A stretch of 64,000 nucleotides of DNA, taken from contig NZ_VIVL01000010.1 of assembly GCF_007828835.1 (NCBI RefSeq), positions 186,001 to 250,000 on the forward strand. Direction: 5' to 3'. The notes under the pieces were generated by a model. The model was not told the DNA's origin. It saw only the letters and a program-made list of their open reading frames with translations, and searched no databases. Of the stretch, positions 27,137 through 35,087 are shown in pieces. The DNA comes from Variovorax beijingensis (GTDB lineage Bacteria; Pseudomonadota; Gammaproteobacteria; Burkholderiales; Burkholderiaceae_C). Position 1 is the first letter of the stretch; the number at the start of each line of letters is the position of its first letter. The position numbers and the translations under genes are program-made.

Positions 27137-28039
27137 ATGACTTTCGATCTGCAGCAACTCGTCGCCTTCAACGCCATCGTTTCGTCGGGAAGCCTCGGGC
27201 GAGCGGCCGACGCGCTCAACATCACCCAGCCCGCGCTGAGCCGCACGATCCGCAGGCTGGAAGAACAGGCAGGGGCGCCACTGTTCGAGCGCCATTCGAA
27301 GGGAATGCAGCTCACCGACGTGGGCCGCGCGCTGCAGCCGCATGCGCTGCTGCTGCAGCGCGAATCGGAGCACGCGAGCGAGAACATCAAGGCCATGCTC
27401 GGTCTGGCGAAGGGCACGATCCGCGTCGGCGCGGTCGGCAGCATCGCCTGCCTCGTGCTTCCTTCGGCCATCGGCCGGGCCTGCAGCAAGTGGCCGAACC
27501 TTCAGGTCCAGATCATCGAAGGCGTCTGGGACCGGCTGGCTGACGCGCTCGTCTCGCACGAGATCGACCTGGCGCTCGGGGTCGACACCGAGGACACGGC
27601 AGAGATCGTCGCCGTCAAGGACTGCAGGTGGGAGGACACCAGCTACGTCGTAGCTGGCCGCCACCACCCGCTGCGCAAGAAACGCAAGCTGAAGCTGTCG
27701 GACACGCTGGGCGAACGCTGGGCGATCCTTCCGAAGGGAACGGGGCCGTTCGAGCACATGAAGAGCGTGTTCGCGCGGCAGAACCTCGCGCTGCCCAACG
27801 TGGTCGTCGAGACGCGCTCGGTCATGGCGCTCAAGAGCCTGATCGGCCACTCGGGCTTTCTCGGCTGGATGCCCGCGCCGATGTACGACGCCGAGCGAAA
27901 GGCCGGGCTGATCGATGCCCTCGACATCCCGGGCGCGAGCGACAAGAGAATCCTGACCGCCTTTCGCAGGCGCGCCGGCATGCTGCCAGGCCCCTCCGTC
28001 AAGCTGCTCGAGGAGCTTCGCGTGCTGACGGCGGTCTGA
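27137..28039 (+). CDS. LysR-family transcriptional regulator of the mdlC operon
   Basis: A 300-residue regulator with the typical N terminus MTFDLQQLVAFNAIVSSGSL, a winged HTH (residues about 15-60) and an effector-binding domain. The ATG at 27137 is chosen over a 63-codon upstream extension, which would cover the promoter region and run into mdlC. It is divergent from mdlC with a 118-bp gap containing a palindrome, so it most likely activates mdlC-pobA in response to a pathway intermediate (inference). Confidence 0.9.
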   Translation: MTFDLQQLVAFNAIVSSGSLGRAADALNITQPALSRTIRRLEEQAGAPLFERHSKGMQLTDVGRALQPHALLLQRESEHASENIKAMLGLAKGTIRVGAVGSIACLVLPSAIGRACSKWPNLQVQIIEGVWDRLADALVSHEIDLALGVDTEDTAEIVAVKDCRWEDTSYVVAGRHHPLRKKRKLKLSDTLGERWAILPKGTGPFEHMKSVFARQNLALPNVVVETRSVMALKSLIGHSGFLGWMPAPMYDAERKAGLIDALDIPGASDKRILTAFRRRAGMLPGPSVKLLEELRVLTAV

Positions 28040-28071
28040 AGCGACATGAGGCACGCATCGAGCGAAGATGG

Positions 28072-28758
28072 TCAGACGACCATGTGCTGCTCGATCCGCT
28101 CGCGGCCCAGGGCGGCGAAGCTGCCCTGCAGGACAACCTCTCCGTGGTCCAGGACCAGGACCGTGTCGGCAAAGGCCGCGACGAACTCCAGGTTCTGCTC
28201 GACGATGATGAATGAATCGCCACAGGTTTTCCTGCGATTGACCATCGCGGCCATCCGGTCGATGTTTTCCGGCTGTACACCTTCGGTAGGTTCGTCGAGC
28301 ATCGCGAGCTTTGCCTTCAGCCCCATGGTCCGGGCGAAGGACAACAGCTTGCGCTCGCCGCCGCTGAGCGACCCCGCCCGCTGGTCGAGCCGGCGCTGAA
28401 GCAGCGGGAAGTGCTGGAAGACCTCCTCGTACCGATCGGCCTTCCGGTCGTCGAGGTGCAGCCACAGGTTGTCCGCCACCGTCAGCTCGCCGAACACGAC
28501 GTTCTCCTGGGGCGCGAATGCGATTCCCAGGCCAAGCCGGGCGTGCAGCGGCCTGTCGCCGAGCGCCTGGCCGTTCCAGTCGATGTCGCCGCTGGTGAGC
28601 GGCAACTGGCCAGCCAACGCCTTCAGAAGCGTGCTCTTGCCGACACCGTTTCTTCCCACGATGGCGAGCGCATGGCCGGGCCGGACTTCTCCGGACACCC
28701 CACGGACCACAACGGTGTCGCCGTAGCCGCATACCAATTCGTTGAAGACCAGAGTCAT
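28072..28758 (-). CDS. Branched-chain/amide-type ABC transporter ATPase (LivF-like)
   Basis: A 228-residue ABC ATPase with Walker A GRNGVGKST, signature LSGGERKLLSFAR and Walker B LAMLDEPTEG. It is the second ATPase of a Liv/Urt-type importer. The ATGA overlap with the upstream livMG stop shows translational coupling. It is the last gene of the amidase-transporter operon. Confidence 0.9.
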   Translation of the reverse strand: MTLVFNELVCGYGDTVVVRGVSGEVRPGHALAIVGRNGVGKSTLLKALAGQLPLTSGDIDWNGQALGDRPLHARLGLGIAFAPQENVVFGELTVADNLWLHLDDRKADRYEEVFQHFPLLQRRLDQRAGSLSGGERKLLSFARTMGLKAKLAMLDEPTEGVQPENIDRMAAMVNRRKTCGDSFIIVEQNLEFVAAFADTVLVLDHGEVVLQGSFAALGRERIEQHMVV

Positions 28759-30491
28759 TTGCGGCCTCCCGCGTACACCGCCCGCACCGCCGCGCTGGAC
28801 TGGATGTCCGCGAGCGAGCCCTTGTCGAGAAGACGCCCCTGGTGCAGCACATACACATCGCCGCCCATGGCATCCACGGCCGTGATGTCATGCTCGATCA
28901 GCAGCGCAGCCGCACCGATCTGGCTCACCAGGGTCTTGATGGCATCGATCATTTGATGAGTCTCGCCGGGCGACAGTCCCGCGCAGGGTTCGTCCAGCAA
29001 CACCAGCTTCGGCTCCGGAAGGAGCGTCATCGCCAGTTCCAGCGCTTGCCGATGCCCTTGCGCCAGCGTGCCGGCCGGAGCGTCGAGTTGCGACGCGAGG
29101 GCGGGAAACTCTTGCAGGATGTCGGCGAGAAGCCCGGTGTGCCATCCCAGCGTGGTCCGCTTCAGCGTGTCGACGGCGGATGCCCGCCCGGCCCAGACAG
29201 CCAGGCCCAGGTTCTCCCGCACCGTGAGGTCGGGAAAGACCGACGGCACCTGCATCTTGCGTCCGATGCCCTTGCGCGCCACGCGCCACGCAGACAGCCC
29301 ACCGATATCGTGGCCGTTGAGCCTGACCCCGCCGCCGAGAAGCGGAAGCCGGCCCGTGATGACGTTGAACGAAGAGGTCTTGCCTGCGCCGTTGGGACCG
29401 ATGACGCAGCGGATACCGGGCCCGCTGAGGGCAAGGGAAAGCTCGTCAAGGATCGTCACGCCCGACTGGGCCGTCTTCACCCCGTCGAGGGTCAAGGAGA
29501 CGGGGGCCATGGACGTGGCCGCCTCATGCGCAGAGGGAGCCGGCGAATCCGCGCCGTGGCGCGGGTCGGCCCGGCGTTTCAGCAGACCCGCGACCCCGTT
29601 CGGCAGGAACAGCACCACGACGATGAAAAGCGCCGCCACAGCGACCTCCCAGTAGAGGAACTGCTCCCGAAGCTCGGCGGACGCATAGCCGACCACGGTG
29701 GCACCGAGCAACGGCCCCAGCGAGCTCCCCTTGCCTCCGACGGCGGCCCAGATCACGAACTCGGTCGAGAGGATGAAGCTCATCGCCTGCGGGGTCACGA
29801 TGCCCTGGTGCACGGAGAACAAGGCACCTGCCGCCGCGGCGAGCAAGGCGGAGAACGCATAGGCGTTCGCCTTGACCCGGTCCGTCGCATAGCCGAGCAG
29901 TTGAAGCCGCTCCTCGTTCTGCGCCACTGCTTCCCAGATCACCCCGATGGGCCGGGCCGCCAGCATCGCGAGAACGAGCGTCGAGACGACTGCGACCGCC
30001 GCCACGAGCCAGTACAAAGTCTCGTACCGGGACGTGCCGGGAATGTCGGGAATGTTCGCCATGCCGTTGAAGCCGCCGGTCAGGCCGCTCCATTGCTGCG
30101 CCGCCAGGAAGCCCAGCATCGTCAGCGCAAGGGTGATGAGCGAGAAGTAGGGCCCACTGCGCGAGCTTCTGGCGAAGACCAGGCGCGCGATGACGTAGGC
30201 GAGCAACGCCGGCGCCACCACGGCGACCGGCAGCGCCAGGTACAGGGCGGGGTTCGACTCCGCGCCCTTGAGCATCCCGCCGAAGAGGTAGGCACCCAGC
30301 CCGAAGAAGAGCGCGTGCCCCAGGGGCAGGAATCCGAGGCGTCCCCAGCAGAGGGCCACGCCCTGCGCAGCGATCCCGTAGATCAGGAACAGGGCGATCT
30401 GGTACGCCACGAATTCGCTGGACGCGAACGGCAGCGCAACCAGTACCGCGGCCAGGAAGGCCGCCGATTTAGCGTCGCGAAAAAAGGCCAT
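28755..30491 (-). CDS. Fused LivM-type permease and LivG-type ATPase
   Basis: One 578-residue polypeptide. Residues about 1-330 form a hydrophobic LivM-like permease (GRLGFLPLGHALFFGLGAYLFGG). After a linker, residues about 350-578 form an ABC ATPase with Walker A GPNGAGKTSS and Walker B LVLLDEPCAGLSP. The ABC signature reads LAQGHRQALELAM instead of LSGGQ, as in urea-type UrtD proteins. Permease-ATPase fusions of this kind occur in Burkholderiales. The ATG at 30491 overlaps the end of livH by 23 bp. Confidence 0.9.
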   Translation of the reverse strand: MAFFRDAKSAAFLAAVLVALPFASSEFVAYQIALFLIYGIAAQGVALCWGRLGFLPLGHALFFGLGAYLFGGMLKGAESNPALYLALPVAVVAPALLAYVIARLVFARSSRSGPYFSLITLALTMLGFLAAQQWSGLTGGFNGMANIPDIPGTSRYETLYWLVAAVAVVSTLVLAMLAARPIGVIWEAVAQNEERLQLLGYATDRVKANAYAFSALLAAAAGALFSVHQGIVTPQAMSFILSTEFVIWAAVGGKGSSLGPLLGATVVGYASAELREQFLYWEVAVAALFIVVVLFLPNGVAGLLKRRADPRHGADSPAPSAHEAATSMAPVSLTLDGVKTAQSGVTILDELSLALSGPGIRCVIGPNGAGKTSSFNVITGRLPLLGGGVRLNGHDIGGLSAWRVARKGIGRKMQVPSVFPDLTVRENLGLAVWAGRASAVDTLKRTTLGWHTGLLADILQEFPALASQLDAPAGTLAQGHRQALELAMTLLPEPKLVLLDEPCAGLSPGETHQMIDAIKTLVSQIGAAALLIEHDITAVDAMGGDVYVLHQGRLLDKGSLADIQSSAAVRAVYAGGRK

Positions 30492-31326
30492 TGGGCTTGA
30501 GCCACAGAAAGATGATGGAGAGCATGAGCACCACCGCGTAGCCGCTGGTCTGCCCTGCCACGCTGCTGACGATGGCCTGCGAGCCGCCGATGATTCCGAC
30601 ACCGCCGAACATGCCGCCCAAGGTCCCGAGCCCGCCCACGACCAGCACGAAGAACGCGTCCAGGAGGTAGTCGACGCCGATGCCCGGTTCGATGCGGATC
30701 AACGGCGCAAGGAGCACCCCGGACAGGCCGGCGAACACGACTCCGATGACGAACGCCTGCGAAGCGAGCCGGCGGGTGTTGATGCCCAGCGCCTGCGCAA
30801 GAACGGGATTCGCCGTCATGGCGCGCACTCGAAGGCCGGCCGCACTGCGCCGATACCAGAGGAAGAGCCCCGCCATCACGACGAGCGCCAGAACGATCAG
30901 CGTCAGGCGATAGGCCGGGTACTGCGAACCGAAGACCATCATCGGTTCCGCCAGCGTCGATTCGACGTTCCGGTACTCCCTGCCGAAGACCGCTTCGACC
31001 AGCTTTCTCAGAAGCATGGCGAGCGCCCAGGTCGCGAGCAGCGTATCGAAAGGCCGCGAATAGAGCGGCCGTATGAGCCAGCGCTCCACCACGTAGCCGA
31101 GCGCGCCGCACACCACCACCGCCAGGGGAACCGCGGCCACCAGCGGCAGCCCCAGTTTCTGCACCGTCACCACCGAATAGGCTCCGAGCATCACGAACTC
31201 CCCGTGCGCCATGTTCATGACGCCGAGCAGGCCGAAGACGATCGCCAGGCCCAGCGTCGTGAGTGCGAGCGTGGCCAGTTCGTAGGCCAGGTTCAGGCCG
31301 TGCAGCAAGATGTTGCCATCGAGCAT
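30469..31326 (-). CDS. LivH-type ABC transporter permease
   Basis: A 285-residue integral membrane protein with LivH motifs (LGLAIVFGLLGVMNMAHGEFVMLGAY near the N terminus, GGLGTLGGMFGG near the C terminus). It pairs with the LivM half of the next gene. The ATG at 31326 follows the binding-protein gene by 2 bp. Confidence 0.92.
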   Translation of the reverse strand: MLDGNILLHGLNLAYELATLALTTLGLAIVFGLLGVMNMAHGEFVMLGAYSVVTVQKLGLPLVAAVPLAVVVCGALGYVVERWLIRPLYSRPFDTLLATWALAMLLRKLVEAVFGREYRNVESTLAEPMMVFGSQYPAYRLTLIVLALVVMAGLFLWYRRSAAGLRVRAMTANPVLAQALGINTRRLASQAFVIGVVFAGLSGVLLAPLIRIEPGIGVDYLLDAFFVLVVGGLGTLGGMFGGVGIIGGSQAIVSSVAGQTSGYAVVLMLSIIFLWLKPNGLFSRR

Positions 31327-31328
31327 GG

Positions 31329-32480
31329 TCAGACCTTGCAAGTCTGGCCGGCGCCGACGTTCGGGAAGGTCTTCACCACGCGGAAGCCCTTGTCCGTGAC
31401 GTCGGCCACGTAGATGTCCTGCTCCACGTGGCGCGCCTTGACGGTCACCGCGCCTCTCGGACCACTGTAGGTCGTTCCTTCGGAGGCGGCATCGAGCTTC
31501 GCCGGGTCCAGGCTCCCGGCCTTCTTCGCGAGCGCTTCGAGCATCAGGAAGCCTTCGTAGGTCGATTCGGCCAGGCCGTTCAATGCCGGTGCATTCGCGC
31601 CGTTGGCCTTGGCATAGTCCGCAGCAAACGCCTTCGCTGCGGACGTGTCGATGTTCGCGAAGTAGCCGGCGCTCGAATAGAGGTTGCGCGCATTGGCGAA
31701 GCCGATGCCCGCGAGGGTGTTCTCCTCGATCAGCGTGCCCAGGCGAATCGCCTTGTCCGAAAGGCCGAAGCTCGCAAACGACTTGTTGAAGGTCACCGAA
31801 GCGCCGCCGACCAGCGACACGAGCACGGCGTCCGCGCCGCTGTCGCGAATACGTGCAAGGCTCGCATCGAAGTTGTCGACGGTGAAGGGAAGGTACTCGT
31901 CCCCGACCACCTTGGCACCGGTCTTCTCGATGTAGGCCCTGGCGGTGGCATTGGTGTTGCGACCCCAGATGTAGTCGTTGCCGATCATGTACCACTTGGT
32001 CGGCTTGCGTTCGGCCGCCAGCCATGGGATCACGGGCTCTAGCTGCTGCTGGGGCGTCTCGCCCTTGACGTACGTACCCTTTGCACACTCCCCGCCTTCA
32101 TAGACGGGCGTGCACAGGTACGGCACCTGGCCCTTAAACAGACCCACGAGCGCACCGCGCACCGCGCTGTCGTGCATTCCGATGACGGCACCCGCCTTCT
32201 GGCCCTTCCAGAGCTTCAGCGCGGCCTGGCCTGCTTCCGCGGGAGCAAGGCCCGCATCCCCGTACAGAAGCTCGACCTTGCGGCCCAGCACGCCGCCACG
32301 GGCGTTCAAGGCACTGGCGGCCATCTCGGCGCACGCCTTGCACGACGGACCGAACAAGCCGCCGGGACCGCTCTGGGGAATCATCACGGCCACCTTGAGC
32401 GGGTCGGCCGCGAAGGCTTTGGGCAGTGCGGAAGCTGCCCCTGCGGCCAGCGTTGCTTGCAGGAAATGACGACGATCCAT
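31329..32480 (-). CDS. Branched-chain/amide-type ABC substrate-binding protein
   Basis: A 383-residue periplasmic binding protein. The N terminus MDRRHFLQATLAAGAASALPKAFA is a Tat-like twin-arginine or Sec signal. The segment YMIGNDYIWGRNTNATA resembles the amide/urea-binding branch (AmiC, UrtA) of the family more than LivJ. The next gene upstream in the operon is an amidase, so an amide or urea-like ligand is plausible. The ATG at 32480 is chosen because a 61-codon extension would overlap the amidase gene. Confidence 0.88.
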   Translation of the reverse strand: MDRRHFLQATLAAGAASALPKAFAADPLKVAVMIPQSGPGGLFGPSCKACAEMAASALNARGGVLGRKVELLYGDAGLAPAEAGQAALKLWKGQKAGAVIGMHDSAVRGALVGLFKGQVPYLCTPVYEGGECAKGTYVKGETPQQQLEPVIPWLAAERKPTKWYMIGNDYIWGRNTNATARAYIEKTGAKVVGDEYLPFTVDNFDASLARIRDSGADAVLVSLVGGASVTFNKSFASFGLSDKAIRLGTLIEENTLAGIGFANARNLYSSAGYFANIDTSAAKAFAADYAKANGANAPALNGLAESTYEGFLMLEALAKKAGSLDPAKLDAASEGTTYSGPRGAVTVKARHVEQDIYVADVTDKGFRVVKTFPNVGAGQTCKV

Positions 32481-32499
32481 GGAATGCTCCTTCGGGATT

Positions 32500-33906
32500 T
32501 CAGTTGGGAGTTTCGAGTTGAGCGGCAGGCGGAAGCGCTGACTGGACGGCTTCGGCAATCGCCAGAAGCCGGCGGTCGGAATCGATGGGGCCGTCGAGCG
32601 CGAGGCCCACCGGCAGGTTGTTCGCAAGGCCCAGCGGGATGGTTGCCCCGGGCAACGATGCATTGCTTCCGGGGTCTGTATTGCGAATGAATGTCCCGAA
32701 GGTCGGCTGCTGCGTGCCGTTCAGGTCGACCGTCTCGTCTTCACCGATGAAGGCTGCAACGCGCGGAGTCGTCGGGAATACCAGCGCTTCGATCCGATGC
32801 AATTCGAATGTCCGCTTGTAGAGAGCCTGCATCTGCCGTCTCGCCTGAAGAGCGCTCTCGTAGACGTCTTCGGGAATGCTCCCGCCGGTCAGAAGCGTAC
32901 CGACCGCACCGCGCACGTCCGGACTTCCGACGGCTGCAATCATCTCCTCGAGCGTCACGCCACGACCGCGCACCTCGAGGTACTCCCGCATGTCACGCAC
33001 AAACTCGAAGAGCGCCACCGGCAAGCTGACACTGGCACTGAGTTCGCTCAAGGCAGGCATATCGACATCCACGAGCTCGATACCCACTTGCCGCAGTGCA
33101 TCGAGGGCGGATTCAGCCACCTGTTCAAGTTCGGGCTCCAAGTCATTCCAGAACGGAAGCCTTGGGACACCAAGGCGCAGCCCCTTGAGCGCCACCTTCA
33201 TTGGTCCGCTCTTCGCGCCCGTCATCACCTCATCGAGAAGAGTGCAGTCCGCAACGGTGTAAGCCAGCGGCCCTGCGGTGTCACGAGTGAGCGAAATTGG
33301 TGCGATTCCCTGTGCCGACACGCGTCCCACAGTCGGTCGGAAACCGCTGACCCCGCAGAGGGCCGCCGGGACGCGGACCGACCCGCCCGTGTCCGTTCCG
33401 ATGGAGGCGGGAACAATGCGCGCACCGACCACGGCGCCCGAGCCCCCGCTGCTGCCCCCGGGAATCCTGGTGCGGTCCCAGGGATTTTTGACGGCACCGG
33501 TGACCGCGTTGTTGTTGGTGATGCCGAACGCCAGCTCGTGCATACCCACTTTGCCCGCAATCACGGCCCCCGCCGCCCGCAGGCGGGCGACCAGCTCCGC
33601 ATCCGCGTTGGGCTTCTTTCCGCTCAATGACGCCGTGCCGGCCCCACAGGCCATGCCGGCTGCCTCGATGTTGTCCTTCAAGGCGATGGGAATACCGAGC
33701 AAGGGGAGCCGCTCGCCGGCGGCAAGACGGCTGTCCGCATCGCGCGCTTCTTTCCGCAGTGCTTCGGGATCGAAGCTGACCCACACGTTGAGGTCCCTGC
33801 AGGCTTGCGACCGCGCGATGCAGGCCTCGGCCAGATCCAGGCTTGAGACGGACGCTCCATCAAGGAGCTTGCGAATGGCAGACAGAGGAAGGTCGATCGC
33901 GTGCAT
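32500..33906 (-). CDS. Amidase signature family hydrolase, possibly mandelamide hydrolase-like
   Basis: A 468-residue amidase with the Ser-cisSer-Lys triad in place: Lys in GIPIALKDNIE, Ser in GGSSGGSGA and the nucleophile in GTDTGGSVR. It hydrolyses a carboxamide to acid plus ammonia. It is the first gene of an operon with an amide/urea-like ABC importer, and beyond that lies a mandelate-type pathway. A mandelamide-type substrate would therefore link the two halves, as with mdlY in Pseudomonas; this is inference. It is divergent from a LuxR regulator. Confidence 0.88.
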   Translation of the reverse strand: MHAIDLPLSAIRKLLDGASVSSLDLAEACIARSQACRDLNVWVSFDPEALRKEARDADSRLAAGERLPLLGIPIALKDNIEAAGMACGAGTASLSGKKPNADAELVARLRAAGAVIAGKVGMHELAFGITNNNAVTGAVKNPWDRTRIPGGSSGGSGAVVGARIVPASIGTDTGGSVRVPAALCGVSGFRPTVGRVSAQGIAPISLTRDTAGPLAYTVADCTLLDEVMTGAKSGPMKVALKGLRLGVPRLPFWNDLEPELEQVAESALDALRQVGIELVDVDMPALSELSASVSLPVALFEFVRDMREYLEVRGRGVTLEEMIAAVGSPDVRGAVGTLLTGGSIPEDVYESALQARRQMQALYKRTFELHRIEALVFPTTPRVAAFIGEDETVDLNGTQQPTFGTFIRNTDPGSNASLPGATIPLGLANNLPVGLALDGPIDSDRRLLAIAEAVQSALPPAAQLETPN

Positions 33907-33960
33907 GGTTCGTTCAGCGTTTGGTGACGATTCAATGTACGCAGCGTGGTTTTGTCGGGG

Positions 33961-33980
33961 ACCTATAGAAATCGTTAGGG
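33961..33980. promoter_or_regulatory. Lux-box-like operator candidate
   Basis: ACCTATAGAAATCGTTAGGG fits the NNCT-N12-AGNN pattern of LuxR-family binding sites. It lies 55 bp upstream of the amidase start and 100 bp before the divergent luxR-type gene. Confidence 0.5.
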
Positions 33981-34080
33981 GCCGCTCGCCGGGCGCTATG
34001 TAGGGTCAGACCCGACTGGCGGAAACCACGGCACTGCCTAGCATTGGCGCCCCGCGCATGAACCTTGCTTGGAATCGACC

Positions 34081-34944
34081 ATGCACCTCTCCACCATTCA
34101 GACCAGGGCCCTGTCGGACCTCATGCGCCTGGTCGCGAACGCGACCGACGGCGACGAGCTGCGCGAGCGCATGGCGCTGCCGATGCTCGACCTCCTTCGT
34201 GCCGACACCTACGTGTCGATGGTGTGGGACGGCGAAAGGCAGCGCTTCGGCCGAACGACCGCGCTCAACATGTCCGAGGAGAACCTGCGGTCCTGGGACG
34301 ACTACTTCCGCTTCGTGGACCCGCTGACCTACCCCATGATGCAGCGTCGCAAGCCGACCTTGGCAACGCAGGTGCTCTGCCAGAGAGACCTGTCGCGCAC
34401 GGAGTTCTTCAATGACTTCCTTCGTCGCGACCGTATGTACTGGGGAGTGAATGTCTATTTCTACGATCAAGAGCGGTGCGTCGGGGACGTTCGCATCTGG
34501 CGCAATCGGGAGCGGGGGAATTTCGATACGGGAGAAATCGAGATCCTGAACCTCGTTGAGCCAGCGATCACCGCCGCGCTTTCACGGCTGGGCTGGAAGG
34601 AAACCGCACCTACCATCGAGGAGGGTGAATCCGCCGAGGCAACCCTTCAGCGCGAGGGACGCTTGAGCAAGCGCGAGGCCGAAGTGGCGTGGCTTGTCAG
34701 TTGCGGCTGTCCTGACAAGGAGATCCAGAGCCGGCTCGGCTTGGAATATCCAACGGTCCGCTTCCATCTAGGCAATGCCTTCAAAAAGCTGCGGGTCACC
34801 AACAGAGCCGCGCTTGTGGGTCGAGTTCGAGCCTTGCTGGCGCACCAGGAGCACGGAGTTACCCCGACGGGCATCGCGATGCCTGTCGCACCAGCAGAAG
34901 ACGCAGTAGCCCCTTCTGCACTGCACTCTACGTTCGCTACCTAG
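34081..34944 (+). CDS. LuxR-family transcriptional regulator
   Basis: A 287-residue protein. The N-terminal 170 residues look like a small-molecule sensing (GAF/autoinducer-binding-like) domain. The C-terminal LuxR HTH reads LSKREAEVAWLVSCG ... YPTVRFHLGNAFKKLRVTNRAALVGR (about residues 195-255). No luxI-type synthase gene is present, so it is an orphan or senses a substrate. It is divergent from the amidase-transporter operon. The ATG at 34081 is preferred; a TTG four codons upstream is also in frame. Confidence 0.88.
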   Translation: MHLSTIQTRALSDLMRLVANATDGDELRERMALPMLDLLRADTYVSMVWDGERQRFGRTTALNMSEENLRSWDDYFRFVDPLTYPMMQRRKPTLATQVLCQRDLSRTEFFNDFLRRDRMYWGVNVYFYDQERCVGDVRIWRNRERGNFDTGEIEILNLVEPAITAALSRLGWKETAPTIEEGESAEATLQREGRLSKREAEVAWLVSCGCPDKEIQSRLGLEYPTVRFHLGNAFKKLRVTNRAALVGRVRALLAHQEHGVTPTGIAMPVAPAEDAVAPSALHSTFAT

Positions 34945-34990
34945 CGTCGCAAGTTGATGTCCCTGGAAGTGGTGTAAGTCTTCTTTCACT

Positions 34991-35043
34991 CGCTGCGCGG
35001 CAAGGCGCGTAGGGCGTAGCCCGAAGCGGCTTGCCGCGCAGCG
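34991..35043. repeat. Long perfect inverted repeat (14-bp stem)
   Basis: CGCTGCGCGGCAAG at 34991-35004 pairs perfectly with CTTGCCGCGCAGCG at 35030-35043 around a 25-nt loop. It follows the LuxR gene and precedes the IS256-type element. It could be a transcription terminator without a U-tract or a REP-like element. Confidence 0.7.
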
Positions 35044-35087
35044 ACCGCTCCCTTCGGGGGTGGCCATCGTGAAGTCCGGATAAGTTT

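Noticed and set aside
34984..35060. Hairpin considered as part of a small RNA or attC site
   Set aside because: No promoter, no conserved RNA features and no attC core sites could be recognised; kept only as an inverted repeat.
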